A stretch of 64,000 nucleotides of DNA from Companilactobacillus jidongensis (GCF_003946575.1 NZ_RHOP01000006.1:62001-126000), one strand, 5' to 3'; shown: positions 43,130-53,188, numbered from the stretch's first letter. Numbers and translations are program-made. Notes: generated by a model from the sequence alone, not told the origin.

Positions 43130-44128
43130 TTATCCGCCGATTTGGCTCATGTGTCTCCAAGTTGGCGCCTTGTCAATTACACGATCCGATTCGTCCATAG
43201 CCATTTCGTGATTCAAAGGCTTGCGATCAAGCAATTTTTGAATCAAACGCTGGAATTCCTTTTTGTCAGGAATTGCCTTACGGATATCAATTTCTTCATT
43301 CCAGTACAAACACGCTTTAACATATCCATCAGCCGTAATACGTAATCTGTTACAGTTTTCACAGAATTTGGAACTGATGGGATGAATCAAACCAAAACTA
43401 CCTTTGAATCCTTTAATTTGATAATTGTCTGATGGTCCATTGCCCTTTAGTTCAATTGGTGAATACTCTAACCCATTTTGTTCACACGTCTTGAAGACGT
43501 TTTGTAAACCCACGTACTCCTTCTTCCACGTTTTTTCAGAATTACCAATCGGCATAAATTCAATAAACCGGACATTTACATCATGATATTGTGTATATTT
43601 TAAGAAGTCCAATACTTCATCATCATTTTGACCTTTGATCAGAACTACATTCAATTTGATCTTATTGAAGTTTAATTCAGCGGCAGCATTGATTCCATCA
43701 AGTACTTGTTCAATATTCCCACCACGAGTTATCTCCTTGTATCTCTGAGCCTGAAATGTATCCAGACTAATATTCAATCGATCCAGTCCGGCCTCTTTTA
43801 GAGCCTTGGCCTTCTTGGTCAAGAAAAGTCCATTGGTAGTAATCGAAACATCATCGATCCCCTTCACAGCCTTGATACGACGAACGATATCTACCACATC
43901 AGTTCGTAACAAAGGTTCTCCACCAGTGATGCGAACTTTTGAGATACCCATTTCTGCAAAATTTTCAATCATTTGGACAATTTCATCTTGTGATAAAACC
44001 TTATCAGTTGGGAAAAATGGCAGACCTTCTTTGGGCATGCAATAAACACACCTCAGATTGCATCTATCAGTGATCGATAATCGCACATAATCATGCACTC
44101 GATCATATTGGTCGTACAATTTTTCCAT
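43130..44128 (-). CDS. moaA: GTP 3',8-cyclase MoaA
   Basis: Radical-SAM enzyme for the first step of Moco synthesis. CNLRCVYC binds the SAM cluster; CENCNRLRITADGYVKAC supplies the C-terminal cluster; the protein ends IGG, needed for activity. ATG 44128 has GGAGG 8 nt ahead, giving 332 residues. No Moco riboswitch is seen in the 218-bp region before it. Confidence 0.96.
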   Translation of the reverse strand: MEKLYDQYDRVHDYVRLSITDRCNLRCVYCMPKEGLPFFPTDKVLSQDEIVQMIENFAEMGISKVRITGGEPLLRTDVVDIVRRIKAVKGIDDVSITTNGLFLTKKAKALKEAGLDRLNISLDTFQAQRYKEITRGGNIEQVLDGINAAAELNFNKIKLNVVLIKGQNDDEVLDFLKYTQYHDVNVRFIEFMPIGNSEKTWKKEYVGLQNVFKTCEQNGLEYSPIELKGNGPSDNYQIKGFKGSFGLIHPISSKFCENCNRLRITADGYVKACLYWNEEIDIRKAIPDKKEFQRLIQKLLDRKPLNHEMAMDESDRVIDKAPTWRHMSQIGG

Positions 44129-44237
44129 AATGAAAACCTCCAAATACTTTTTTAACTTGTGAAGTATATAATTAACTAATCTTATTATGTATTAAATTTA
44201 TTCCATTAGGAATTGGTAAAAGCCCTATAAAATCAGA

Positions 44238-44305
44238 GCGCTACAAAAACCGAGTAACTACTGAGCATTACTTTAGTGAGCGGACGTAGTTGGTTTTTGT
44301 AGCGC
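44238..44305. repeat. Long imperfect hairpin between DMT gene and moaA
   Basis: GCGCTACAAAAACC (44238-44251) pairs perfectly with GGTTTTTGTAGCGC (44292-44305), and AACTAC (44256-44261) with GTAGTT (44286-44291) inside it. The loop of 24 nt carries two short TGAGC copies. No T tail follows on either strand. It could be a mobile palindromic repeat or a structured RNA. Confidence 0.6.
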
Positions 44306-44318
44306 GTTTTCGATAGAA

Positions 44319-44348
44319 CAAAAAACTCCACCCGAAGGTAGGAGTTTT
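44319..44348 (-). terminator. Terminator of the CopZ-DMT operon
   Basis: AAAACTCC and GGAGTTTT with an inner ACC/GGT arm and a CGAA loop; on the minus strand T-rich sequence follows. It overlaps the stop codon of the DMT gene. Confidence 0.8.
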
Positions 44349-45228
44349 AATCAGTATTAGCACGTGTAAATGTGACAATTGAAGTTGATGCGATCAACAA
44401 CAAGGCTCCAATAATAATATTTGCAGTAATCTGAATTGGGAAGAAGAAGTAGGAATAGATTATTACAACGATCGGTCCTAATGCCCTAACGATGTTAGCT
44501 TTACCAGCAGTGATAAATTTCAAACTAGTATAGAACAATAATAATGATAAGAAACCATTAAAGAAGGCTCCAAAAAAGTTAAATGTCACGGCTTTAACCT
44601 GAATTCCACCAAACGTTCCTGGAATCATCAAAGCATAAACAAACAACAAGACTGCTGAAACTAAATGATTATAGAACAAAACATTCCCTGGAGTATTGTC
44701 TTCTACCAAATATTTGGCAATAATATTATTTATTGCATACATTAAAGGATAAATGAAAGCACAAACGATACCCCAGATACTGTCAACCTGAATTCGACCT
44801 GTCGACACAAAGATCGATCCGCCAATGCACATGGCAATCGCGAGATAATCCCATTTAACCAATCTTTCTTTCAAAAATACGTACGATAATGCAAAAACAT
44901 AAACTAAATATATTCGAGCAATCAATGTGACTGTGACTGGACTAAGCAATGTTAATGCAACGTACTGTAGAATAACACCGACGGCATTTGATAATCCCAA
45001 TGCAATCACCCATTTGTTTCTAATAATAGAAAAATCATGGTACATCACGAATATCAAAATTAAATTAAAAATTGCGGCAAAAAAACTGGTGAACAGGGCC
45101 CCAATAACTGGATTAAGACTGACTAATGAGAATTTGTTAAGAACTGGACTGATACTACTGAACAATAACGAAATTAAATTAAGCTCAACTCCTAGAAGTT
45201 GAGCTTTTTTGGTAGTTATAGAATTCAC
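44347..45228 (-). CDS. DMT-superfamily (EamA) transporter
   Basis: A 293-residue membrane protein with ten hydrophobic helices in two EamA repeats, ending with a short polar tail. The substrate cannot be read from sequence; members move metabolites or metals. Translation starts at GTG, overlapping the CopZ-like stop by one base (TAGTG), so the two are coupled. Confidence 0.82.
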   Translation of the reverse strand: MNSITTKKAQLLGVELNLISLLFSSISPVLNKFSLVSLNPVIGALFTSFFAAIFNLILIFVMYHDFSIIRNKWVIALGLSNAVGVILQYVALTLLSPVTVTLIARIYLVYVFALSYVFLKERLVKWDYLAIAMCIGGSIFVSTGRIQVDSIWGIVCAFIYPLMYAINNIIAKYLVEDNTPGNVLFYNHLVSAVLLFVYALMIPGTFGGIQVKAVTFNFFGAFFNGFLSLLLFYTSLKFITAGKANIVRALGPIVVIIYSYFFFPIQITANIIIGALLLIASTSIVTFTRANTD

Positions 45229-45437
45229 TAAGCTAATTCCTCAACCTTAAAAGGTTTGCTTGCTAAATCAGCTTTAATTTCATTTACATCTAAATCTTCA
45301 TTTCCAGAAATTGTTAAGGTCATCTTATCCATATCTTTGTCTAGCTTCTCAACACCTTTAGCGTCCTTGATCATTTCGGCGATGTGTTTGGGACAGTTCT
45401 CACAGTGTAATCCACTTACTAAAATTTGTTTTTCCAT
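45228..45437 (-). CDS. CopZ-like heavy-metal-associated protein (69 aa)
   Basis: A single HMA domain with GLHCENCPKHIAEM (the CxxC metal site) near residue 10, as in copper chaperones. ATG 45437 has GGAGG 8 nt ahead and is preferred to an upstream start. No copper ATPase is adjacent; its partner is a DMT transporter, an unusual pairing. Confidence 0.8.
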   Translation of the reverse strand: MEKQILVSGLHCENCPKHIAEMIKDAKGVEKLDKDMDKMTLTISGNEDLDVNEIKADLASKPFKVEELA

Positions 45438-45504
45438 TAGATATTCCTCCAATATATTAATTCTATTACCTTTTTATAATACCGCAGTCAAAATTTAATT
45501 TAAC

Positions 45505-45520
45505 TTAGGAAATTTACTAA
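45505..45520. promoter_or_regulatory. TTAG-N8-CTAA site before unknown three-gene operon
   Basis: TTAGGAAATTTACTAA has the same outer TTAG and CTAA at the same spacing as TTAGGATTTTCCCTAA in the nar/moe control region. It lies 59 bp before the first start codon. A shared NreC-type regulator is possible. Confidence 0.35.
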
Positions 45521-45578
45521 TTTTTTATTATTCATAAAAAAGCTAAAATATAAGTAATATAGGAATGGAGAACTAATT

Positions 45579-45857
45579 ATGGCTGAAAATGTAAGTATGG
45601 AACAATCTATCTATCAATTACTAAACGACGTAAATCGTAATTACTTTACTTCTAACCGTCAATTAAACAAACAATCAATGCTACATCAAACAATCGATGA
45701 GGTTCAAGACAAGGGCTGGTTCAATAATCTGAAAATTGAAGAAATGGAAAATTATTCACTAGCTACTGCAACTTTGAAATCTGCTACGCTTACAAAAGAT
45801 GGAATCAATAAATTAACTGAACTTAAAAAGATTTACGGTAAGGAGGACTCTAAGTAA
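45579..45857 (+). CDS. First protein of unknown three-gene operon (92 aa)
   Basis: Not recognised. A polar, soluble protein with helical N-terminal half (SIYQLLNDVNRNYF) and a C-terminal helix (DGINKLTELKKIYG). GGAG precedes the ATG by 8 nt, and its last base overlaps the next start (TAATG), showing coupled expression. No cysteine or catalytic motif is seen. Confidence 0.6.
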   Translation: MAENVSMEQSIYQLLNDVNRNYFTSNRQLNKQSMLHQTIDEVQDKGWFNNLKIEEMENYSLATATLKSATLTKDGINKLTELKKIYGKEDSK

Positions 45858-46852
45858 TGGACATTGATGATTTAAAGAAACAAATGAGTGGACGATTTGA
45901 AAATGCTCCTATCCAATCGTCAGCCTTCTATGCCGATCCTGAAGATCATTTGGACAACCAAAAAAAATTGCGTACGACACTAAAAGCATTTACCGAAACT
46001 CAAAAAATGATTACTCCTTTTGCATTACAAATCCTCTGCACACATTCAGAAATAACCCTTATGCCACTGGGACTATTAGACTTAAATGAATTGAAACAAT
46101 GGGAAGACCAACAGCGTAAGGACACCGGTATTTTGATTGGTAACCCAGACAAGCGAACCGGTATGCCGCTAGTACTTCAGTTTGAATCCCACGTCAAAGA
46201 ATTTCCTTCTGAGAAAAAAATCCTCGATGTATACACTGACGATATGTTTAATCACTTCCATGAAACATTCAATGATCATATTTGGCCAGCGGTAATGAAG
46301 TATCTGAATGAGAATCAAACCATTCTCAAAAAAATTGAAGAGAAACTTAACGAAGAACGTATCAGTGTCAGAGATTTAACCCTTAAACAATTGGAACCAT
46401 TAAACGAATCTGAAATCAAAACAAAACTTGGTGTTCCACTCAAAAAAGATCAACTTGATCATTATTCAAATTATATTGCTGACATGAATCAAGTTAATTC
46501 AATCATTACAGCATCTAGTACCTTCACTAACGAACAACTTCTAAAGAATAAGCCATTTCCACAAATGATGAACTTGGCTGAAATGCGCAATACTTTCTTC
46601 TACGTATTAGATAATACTTTCAACGAAATTTTGTATTTCTACATCGAATCATACGGTACTAAAGATCCGAAATTAAAAAAACATTTGCAAACACTTCGCA
46701 AAAATTTAGCTGCCATTATGCGTCAGGATGCTTGGAAGAAATCGAATGACATCATTGAAAAAGAACAAAAATTCGATTCACATAAATTCTTCAGTTCGGT
46801 ATTTTTACCAATTGCTGAAAACCTAGAAGTTGAAATCGATAAATTCAAGTAA
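45857..46852 (+). CDS. Second protein of unknown three-gene operon (331 aa)
   Basis: Not recognised. The protein is soluble and strongly helical, with a long coiled stretch at about 140-180 (YLNENQTILKKIEEKLNEER) and a C-terminal helical bundle. No signal peptide, membrane helix, P-loop or metal motif is visible. AAGGAGG precedes the ATG. It is 15 nt upstream of the prenyl-synthase-like gene and is likely its partner; in heterodimeric prenyl synthases a helical regulatory subunit pairs with a catalytic one, but similarity to such a subunit is not visible. Confidence 0.6.
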   Translation: MDIDDLKKQMSGRFENAPIQSSAFYADPEDHLDNQKKLRTTLKAFTETQKMITPFALQILCTHSEITLMPLGLLDLNELKQWEDQQRKDTGILIGNPDKRTGMPLVLQFESHVKEFPSEKKILDVYTDDMFNHFHETFNDHIWPAVMKYLNENQTILKKIEEKLNEERISVRDLTLKQLEPLNESEIKTKLGVPLKKDQLDHYSNYIADMNQVNSIITASSTFTNEQLLKNKPFPQMMNLAEMRNTFFYVLDNTFNEILYFYIESYGTKDPKLKKHLQTLRKNLAAIMRQDAWKKSNDIIEKEQKFDSHKFFSSVFLPIAENLEVEIDKFK

Positions 46853-46867
46853 GGAGAATCAATTATA

Positions 46868-47794
46868 ATGGCATCACCTTTTGAACAGTTCGAATATCTC
46901 AATCCAAAATTAATAAACTTGGAAGATTACATCCTCCACTTGATCGAGCTCAACAAGGACGACATAATTTCAGAAGCCAGTGGATTTTTAAAACCTAGCC
47001 GATTCTTACATAGTGCATTCTTCTATTTATTCTCCGGATTTGGTGAAACTGATAACTTACGTGACAATGCTTTACAATCAGCGGCAGCTGCCACTCAAAT
47101 GTTTTATATTCGAAACGAAATGATGCGTAGACATCAAGCTGGACCTGATTCTATCAAACTAAACTTCATGGTCGAATACTTTTCCGACTTGATCGATGTT
47201 GAATTGCGTAAGTGTTCAGATGACGACGATGCTTTGCAGGGAAAAATTGATGCAATTCAAGAAATTACTACTCAGCAATTAATCGCTGATGAACAAATGG
47301 TCAAACCAGTTGAAGATATTGCCGAATACGTCAAACGTGTTGAGGGACGTTCAGCCGTCATGTTTGAATTTGCTTGTCGCTTTGGAGCTCAGGCAGCTCA
47401 CGCATCTGACATAATCGTTGACTCGGCTGGTGAAATTGGTAGAACAATTGGAATCGCCTATCAAATCAAGAGCGAGGTGCTCGATTTGGTTGGAATTAAC
47501 ACAACCAACGAAGAATTCGGACCACTGTATATGCTTCAAAGTGGAGAATTCACCCTACCAGTGATTTTTGCTATCGGTAAAAAGGGACCTGACTTCATGA
47601 ATAAAATTGCTGAAGCGGGTCGAACTGGTGAAAGGGCACTTGCAGAAACTGCGGAGGAAGTAATCGACAACGGTGTAGATGCTTCCCAAGTTATGATCAA
47701 AGAATACAAGGATCAAGCGTTATTCGATATCAATATGTTACCTGAGATTCCTGAGAAACACGACTTGCAGAAATTAGTTGAGATGTTGCTATAA
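46868..47794 (+). CDS. Polyprenyl synthase-like protein lacking Asp-rich motifs (308 aa)
   Basis: The fold resembles trans-isoprenyl diphosphate synthases. SRFLHSAFFYL aligns with the usual GKRLRPAL region, and EYVKRVEGRSAVMFEFACRF with the K-T-A-x-L-F region. GRTIGIAYQIKSEVLDLVG aligns with the second Asp-rich segment. Both DDxxD motifs are lost: the first reads as RNEMM, the second as KSEVLD. Prenyl chain synthesis is therefore unlikely. A lipid-binding, regulatory or new catalytic role is inferred. AAGGAG precedes the ATG. Confidence 0.6.
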   Translation: MASPFEQFEYLNPKLINLEDYILHLIELNKDDIISEASGFLKPSRFLHSAFFYLFSGFGETDNLRDNALQSAAAATQMFYIRNEMMRRHQAGPDSIKLNFMVEYFSDLIDVELRKCSDDDDALQGKIDAIQEITTQQLIADEQMVKPVEDIAEYVKRVEGRSAVMFEFACRFGAQAAHASDIIVDSAGEIGRTIGIAYQIKSEVLDLVGINTTNEEFGPLYMLQSGEFTLPVIFAIGKKGPDFMNKIAEAGRTGERALAETAEEVIDNGVDASQVMIKEYKDQALFDINMLPEIPEKHDLQKLVEMLL

Positions 47795-47840
47795 TGGCAG
47801 ACACAGTAAGCCGTAGCTATCAATTGAAGTAATCATGCAA

Positions 47841-47884
47841 AAATCCACAAAATGAAATTTTTAATTCATTTTGTGGATTTTTTA
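47841..47884 (+). terminator. Terminator of the unknown operon
   Basis: A perfect 16-bp stem (47841-47856 with 47865-47880), 8-nt loop and a T run. Confidence 0.9.
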
Positions 47885-47917
47885 GTAATTCGATAAATTC
47901 TAACAATATCTATATTC

Positions 47918-48076
47918 TTATTTTTTAAAGTGAATCTGCACAAAAATACCATAAGCTACGCTAAGTGTACTGAATAACAGTATATATGATGACCAACCCG
48001 TGATGAATATCGACGATAACAAAATAACGATGAGTAAAATTCCGATAGCTTTAACATAAATATTGATCTTAAGCAT
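47918..48076 (-). CDS. Small two-helix membrane protein (52 aa)
   Basis: Starts MLKINIYVKAIGILLIVILL; two hydrophobic helices (about 8-27 and 31-47) end in a basic tail IHFKK. GGAGG lies 6 nt before the ATG. No family recognised. It is alone between the unknown operon and the disulfide reductase gene. Confidence 0.55.
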   Translation of the reverse strand: MLKINIYVKAIGILLIVILLSSIFITGWSSYILLFSTLSVAYGIFVQIHFKK

Positions 48077-48173
48077 CTTCATCCTCCGAGGTTAAATTAT
48101 ATTATACGGTGACTTTAGCATGTAGCACCACACTTAACAACAATTTGACATCTACTGAGTAATATCATCCAAT

Positions 48174-49502
48174 CTACATTAAATACTCAAGGTCACTGGC
48201 TGGCGTTGGATAAGCAAAGATAGTTTTAGTAATTTCATCGTGAGTTATTTTTTTATAAATAGCTAAAGTTAGATAATTGATAACTTCATCAGCTTCATTG
48301 CTCATCAAAGTAGCACCGACAATTTGATTATCCTTGTTAAAAATAACTTTGGCCTTAGCCACTGGTTCATTAGTTCTATAATATGTGAACCACTTAGTTA
48401 GATCCTGATCGACTATTGAATAGTCATCAGGATTTTTTTCAGCTTCGACAGTACTTACACCGACTTTGGCCAATTCAGGTGAACCATAGACCAAAGTTGG
48501 AATGGCGGGATATTCAATATTCTTGTCAGTCTTACCAGTAATCACATCAGCAACATATTGTGCATCGAATCCTGCGACCGGCGTCAATTTAGGTTGTATC
48601 TTATCAACAACATCCCCAATAGCATATATATTAGGATTGGTTGTTTGTAATTTATCGTTTGTCTTAATACCCTTATTTGAATAATCTACATCAGCTTTTT
48701 CCAATCCTAAATTCTCGACATTAGGAATTCGTCCAGTAGCACCAACGACCAAATCACTTACCAAATTGAAGTCACCCGCGTCTAAAACATATTGTTCACC
48801 AAATTTTGTAACTGATTTGGTGTCAATATTGAAATGAAATTGAATCCCACGATTTTCTAATTGTTTAACGAGTGCATCAACATATTTTTTGTCAAATTCT
48901 TTCAACGGACGATCATTATGATGAACAATATGTACTTCAGCACCAGTTGAACTGGCAATGGTTGCTAGCTCAAAAGCAATATACCCTGCCCCAATGAAAG
49001 TAATTTTTTTAGGCATTGACTTCAGATTCATAAAATCAGTACTCGTCAGCAAGTTCTCCTTACCATCAATATTCAATCGACTAGGACGTTGACCAGTTGC
49101 AATAATAAATTTGTCAGCTTGATAGACTTCATCATTAACACTGATTTGATTTTCAGTAATAAATTTAGGACTACCGTCGATTGCTGTGATTCCAGCACTT
49201 ATTAGACCATTGCGACTGCCTTCAGGAATTTGACTAGTATATGTATCTTTAAATGCTTCAAGTTCAGACCACTTAACTAGTGGTGCTTCTCCGAATCCTT
49301 TACCCTTAAGTTGAGCAACACGATCACGTGCTTGAACGCCACTCAGAAGCATTTTCTTAGGATCACAGCCCCGATTAGGGCAAGTACCACCCCATTGATA
49401 ATTTTCAATTACCGCCACATTTTGATCAGCAGCTTTAAGTGCATATGCTTCAGCGAGTCCAGCCGGACCACCGCCAATAATTATTACATCGAATTTGTTC
49501 AT
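48174..49502 (-). CDS. Pyridine nucleotide-disulfide oxidoreductase (glutathione reductase-like)
   Basis: A 442-residue FAD enzyme. FAD-binding GGGPAGLAEAYA is at the N-terminus, the redox-active pair is in GGTCPNRGCDPKK (Cys-x4-Cys), the NAD(P) fold has FIGAGYIAFELA, and YAIGDVVDK is the second FAD motif. The C-terminal His-Pro pair of true disulfide substrates is not clear, so the electron acceptor is uncertain. It is monocistronic. Confidence 0.85.
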   Translation of the reverse strand: MNKFDVIIIGGGPAGLAEAYALKAADQNVAVIENYQWGGTCPNRGCDPKKMLLSGVQARDRVAQLKGKGFGEAPLVKWSELEAFKDTYTSQIPEGSRNGLISAGITAIDGSPKFITENQISVNDEVYQADKFIIATGQRPSRLNIDGKENLLTSTDFMNLKSMPKKITFIGAGYIAFELATIASSTGAEVHIVHHNDRPLKEFDKKYVDALVKQLENRGIQFHFNIDTKSVTKFGEQYVLDAGDFNLVSDLVVGATGRIPNVENLGLEKADVDYSNKGIKTNDKLQTTNPNIYAIGDVVDKIQPKLTPVAGFDAQYVADVITGKTDKNIEYPAIPTLVYGSPELAKVGVSTVEAEKNPDDYSIVDQDLTKWFTYYRTNEPVAKAKVIFNKDNQIVGATLMSNEADEVINYLTLAIYKKITHDEITKTIFAYPTPASDLEYLM

Positions 49503-49530
49503 TTATATAACTACCTCCGATAGATTGAGT

Positions 49531-49570
49531 AAAAAAATAGACTCCATAACATTTCTATTATAGGAGTCTA
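49531..49570 (-). terminator. asnS terminator
   Basis: TAGACTCC (49538-49545) and GGAGTCTA (49563-49570), extended by TAA/TTA pairing, are followed by a T7 run on the minus strand. Confidence 0.85.
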
Positions 49571-49599
49571 CATATAAATTATTTAATTATATGCTCGAA

Positions 49600-50991
49600 T
49601 TAGAATTCAGCATTACCTGGTGTTCTAGGGTAAGCAATGACATCTCTGATATTTTCCATACCAGTAATATACATGATCAATCTTTCAAAGCCAATACCAA
49701 ATCCAGAATGAACTGTACCACCATACTTACGTAACTCTAAGTACCACTTGTAGTCGTCTTCGTTCATATCAAGTTCTGACATTCTCTTTTCAAGTACATC
49801 GAGACGTTCCTCACGTTGTGATCCACCGATCAATTCGCCGATTTCAGGAACTAATAAGTCAGCTGCGGCAACGGTCTTACCATCATCATTAGCACGCATG
49901 TAGAAAGCTTTGAAATCCTTTGGATAGTCAGTAATGAAAACAGGCTTCTTGTACACTTGTTCTGATAAGTAACGTTCATGTTCTGAATCAAGGTCAAGTC
50001 CCCAATATGGCTTAACTTCAAACTCAACGTCGGTAGCTTTTTCTAGAATATCAATAGCATCTGTATAAGTTACATGAGCAAATTCTTCACCAGCAGTGGC
50101 CTTTAAGCGATCAATCAAGGTATTATCAACGTTTTCGTTCAAGAAATCTAGTTCTTCTTTGGCATGATCCATAACGTAGTTGATAATATACTTCAGTAAT
50201 TCTTCAGAACAGTCCATTTCATCTTGTAGATCGGCGAATGCTAATTCAGGTTCGATCATCCAGAACTCAGATGCGTGGCGACCTGTATGTGAATTTTCAG
50301 CTCTAAATGTAGGACCAAAAGTATAGACATTTCTAAATGCCAAGGCGAATGGTTCAACCTCTAGTTGTCCACTAACAGTTAAGTTGGTTTCTTTTCTGAA
50401 GAAATCTTCGTTGTAATCAACCTTGCCATCGTCAGTCTTAGGAACGTTATTCATATCAAGCGTTGTAACTTGGAACATTTCACCGGCACCTTCAGCATCA
50501 GAACTAGTGATAATAGGCGTGTGAATATAAACGAAGTCATTTTTTTGTAGATATTCGTGGATAGCAAAGGCTGCTAGTGAACGAATACGGAAAACTGAAT
50601 AGAATGTATTAGTTCTAGGGCGCAAGTGAGCAATTGATCTCATAAATTCATATGAGTGAGCCTTTTTTTGCAATGGATAGTCAGCATCAGAGGCTCCTTC
50701 TTCGATAACTTCAGTAGCATGGATTTCAAAAGGTTGTTGTGCTTTAGGTGTTAGCGCTAATTCACCAACAACTTTGATTGTTGTGCTGATTGGAAATTTA
50801 ACTACATCAGCATAGTTTTCCATATCACTTGTAATAACAACCTGAACATTTTTAAAGAATGAACCATCATTTAATTCAATGAAACCAACTCGTTTTGAAC
50901 CTCTGATCGTGCGAATCCAACCAGAAACAGTGATTTGGTCACCGTCCGCAAATTCTTTTTTGTATAAGTCTTTAACTAAAATGTTTTGCAT
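49600..50991 (-). CDS. asnS: Asparaginyl-tRNA synthetase
   Basis: Class IIb synthetase that charges tRNA-Asn. The N-terminal OB anticodon-binding domain has [19 protein letters not shown]; motif 2 is [19 protein letters not shown]; motif 3 is [15 protein letters not shown]. Asn specificity rather than Asp is shown by the full layout and length (463). Expression is controlled by an upstream T-box. Confidence 0.97.
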   Translation of the reverse strand: MQNILVKDLYKKEFADGDQITVSGWIRTIRGSKRVGFIELNDGSFFKNVQVVITSDMENYADVVKFPISTTIKVVGELALTPKAQQPFEIHATEVIEEGASDADYPLQKKAHSYEFMRSIAHLRPRTNTFYSVFRIRSLAAFAIHEYLQKNDFVYIHTPIITSSDAEGAGEMFQVTTLDMNNVPKTDDGKVDYNEDFFRKETNLTVSGQLEVEPFALAFRNVYTFGPTFRAENSHTGRHASEFWMIEPELAFADLQDEMDCSEELLKYIINYVMDHAKEELDFLNENVDNTLIDRLKATAGEEFAHVTYTDAIDILEKATDVEFEVKPYWGLDLDSEHERYLSEQVYKKPVFITDYPKDFKAFYMRANDDGKTVAAADLLVPEIGELIGGSQREERLDVLEKRMSELDMNEDDYKWYLELRKYGGTVHSGFGIGFERLIMYITGMENIRDVIAYPRTPGNAEF

Positions 50992-51027
50992 TTATTTCTC
51001 CTTTTGATTTTGGAATACTATAGACGA

Positions 51028-51275
51028 AAAAAATCCTCCATCCCCTAAATAAAAAGGGACGAAAGATTTTCCGCGGTACCACCCAAGTTTTTTGTAAAAA
51101 ACACCTCAACGTACATTAAAATACTTGCCAATTATAACGTACTGGTGCACGTCTGAACCTACTCTCGAAATTTCAGTCAGAAGAACAAAGATGTTTTTCG
51201 TATATACCGACACGCCAAGCTCTCACTAACCTTGACTCTCTGTGGATGAAGTATATAGTACTCCTTCTTTTAATA
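51028..51275 (-). promoter_or_regulatory. T-box leader controlling asnS
   Basis: On the minus strand GGGTGGTACCGCGG at 51084-51071 is the conserved T-box that pairs with the uncharged tRNA acceptor end. A long stem I region precedes it, with the AGAGAG element near 51240. The following GTCCC...GGGGATGGAGGATT stem (51068-51032) with T7 is the terminator. The Asn specifier codon was not assigned with certainty. Uncharged tRNA-Asn should permit read-through. Confidence 0.88.
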
Positions 51276-51337
51276 TCTATTATATTAATTTTCTTAAATG
51301 TAGCATATTTTTGTACAACTTGTAAAGTGAAAATTAA

Positions 51338-53188
51338 CTACTTACCAGAATCGTCTGTCTGACCTTTGTTCAAGTTAAGTACCGACATGAAAGCTTCTTG
51401 AGGAATCGCAACTTTCCCGACTTCCTTCATTCGCTTCTTACCAGCCTTTTGCTTGTTCAATAACTTATCACGACGAGTGCGGTCACCACCATATAACTTA
51501 GCGGTAACATCTTTACGATATGCTTTAACCGTTGCACGAGCGACGATCTTATTACCAATGGCCGCTTGAACAGGGATCTCAAACATTTGACGAGGAATTA
51601 CTTCCTTCAAACGAGCAACGATATCACGACCACGTTGATAAGCGAAGTCTTTGTGGACGATGAAACTCAAAGCATCGACTGGTTCACCATTAAGTAAGAT
51701 ATCCATTTTAACCAATTCACTTGGCTCATATCCTTCAACATTATAATCAAGTGAAGCATAACCTTTGGTATTAGACTTCAAATCATCAAAGAAATCAAAA
51801 ATTATTTCTAACAATGGCAACTTGTAGATAACATTAACACGATATTTATCTAAGTAATCCATTGTTACAAACTGACCACGTTTTCGTTGACACAAGTCCA
51901 TAACAGGACCAACAAAGTCTTCAGGTACCATGATTTCTGCACGAACATAAGGTTCACGAACTTCTTTGATCTCCGATGCATCAGGTAATTCTGCCGGATT
52001 ATCAACAATGATTTCTTCACCAGAAGTCGTTGTTACGTGGTAATCAACTGATGGCGATGTGATGATCAACTCAAGGTTGAATTCGCGTTCCAGTCGTTCT
52101 TGGACAACATCCATATGCAGTAATCCTAAGAATCCAACACGGAATCCAAAACCTAATGCTTGAGAGGTTTCAGGCTCATACTCTAATGCCGCATCGTTTA
52201 GTTTTAGTTTTTCTAGTGCTTCATGCAGATCTTCATACTTACCGTTATCAACTGGATACATACCAGCATAAACCATTGGTGTACTCTTGCGATAACCTGT
52301 TAATGGTTCATCAGTTGGGTTATCGGCCAAAGTAACAGTATCACCAACTTGCGTTTCAACAACTGATTTGATACTAGCTGTGATATAACCAACATCACCT
52401 GCCATCAAGTAATCGCGTGAAACAGCCTTAGGAGACATTACACCAACATCCGTAACTTCAAAGGTCTTCTTATTACTCATCAATTCAATTGTGTCACCGA
52501 CCTTAACGATTCCTTCACGGACACGTACATTCAATACAACACCACGATAACTGTCATAAACAGAATCAAAGATCAAAGCTTTCAATGGCTTGGTGATATC
52601 ACCCTCAGGTGCGGGAACATCCGAAACAATTCTTTCGAGTAATTCGTCAATACCCAATCCCGTTTTGGCACTGGTCATGACAGAATCAGAAGCATCGATT
52701 CCAATCATCTCTTCGATTTCTTCTTGAACCTTTTCAGGTTGTGCCGAAGGAAGATCAACTTTGTTGATAACTGGTACTATTTCCAAGTCATTATCAATAG
52801 CTAGATAGGCATTAGCGAGTGTCTGTGCTTCAACACCTTGTGCAGCATCTACTACTAGCAACGCACCTTCACAAGCAGCCAATGAACGTGAGACCTCATA
52901 TGAGAAATCGACGTGTCCTGGTGTATCGATAAGATGAAAAATATAGTCCTTACCATCTTTGGCAGTATATTCTAATTCAACTGCATTAAGCTTAATTGTA
53001 ATTCCACGTTCGCGCTCCAAGTCCAAATCATCAAGAATTTGAGCTTTCATATCACGTTTTGAAACAGTATGTGTTTTTTCCAAAATACGATCAGCAATTG
53101 TTGATTTACCATGATCGATATGCGCTACGATAGAAAAATTACGAATTCTTTTTTGTCGTTCTTTTAATTTATCAAGATCCAGATCCAT
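51338..53188 (-). CDS. lepA: Elongation factor 4 (LepA)
   Basis: A ribosome-associated GTPase that back-translocates stalled ribosomes. The G domain has [23 protein letters not shown] and NKVDLP; the C-terminal domain has [23 protein letters not shown], shown here in part as [14 protein letters not shown] 53188 has AAGGGA nearby and gives 616 residues; a longer frame adds ten residues without a ribosome site. Confidence 0.95.
   Translation of the reverse strand: MDLDLDKLKERQKRIRNFSIVAHIDHGKSTIADRILEKTHTVSKRDMKAQILDDLDLERERGITIKLNAVELEYTAKDGKDYIFHLIDTPGHVDFSYEVSRSLAACEGALLVVDAAQGVEAQTLANAYLAIDNDLEIVPVINKVDLPSAQPEKVQEEIEEMIGIDASDSVMTSAKTGLGIDELLERIVSDVPAPEGDITKPLKALIFDSVYDSYRGVVLNVRVREGIVKVGDTIELMSNKKTFEVTDVGVMSPKAVSRDYLMAGDVGYITASIKSVVETQVGDTVTLADNPTDEPLTGYRKSTPMVYAGMYPVDNGKYEDLHEALEKLKLNDAALEYEPETSQALGFGFRVGFLGLLHMDVVQERLEREFNLELIITSPSVDYHVTTTSGEEIIVDNPAELPDASEIKEVREPYVRAEIMVPEDFVGPVMDLCQRKRGQFVTMDYLDKYRVNVIYKLPLLEIIFDFFDDLKSNTKGYASLDYNVEGYEPSELVKMDILLNGEPVDALSFIVHKDFAYQRGRDIVARLKEVIPRQMFEIPVQAAIGNKIVARATVKAYRKDVTAKLYGGDRTRRDKLLNKQKAGKKRMKEVGKVAIPQEAFMSVLNLNKGQTDDSGK

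Noticed and set aside
44129-44237. Possible Moco riboswitch before moaA
   Set aside because: I could not find the conserved paired elements of that riboswitch; only AT-rich promoter-like sequence and a separate hairpin are present.
51007-51018. TTTTGGAATACT in the asnS leader as another copy of the feo/nre motif
   Set aside because: It has mismatches, lies after the T-box terminator and is likely chance.
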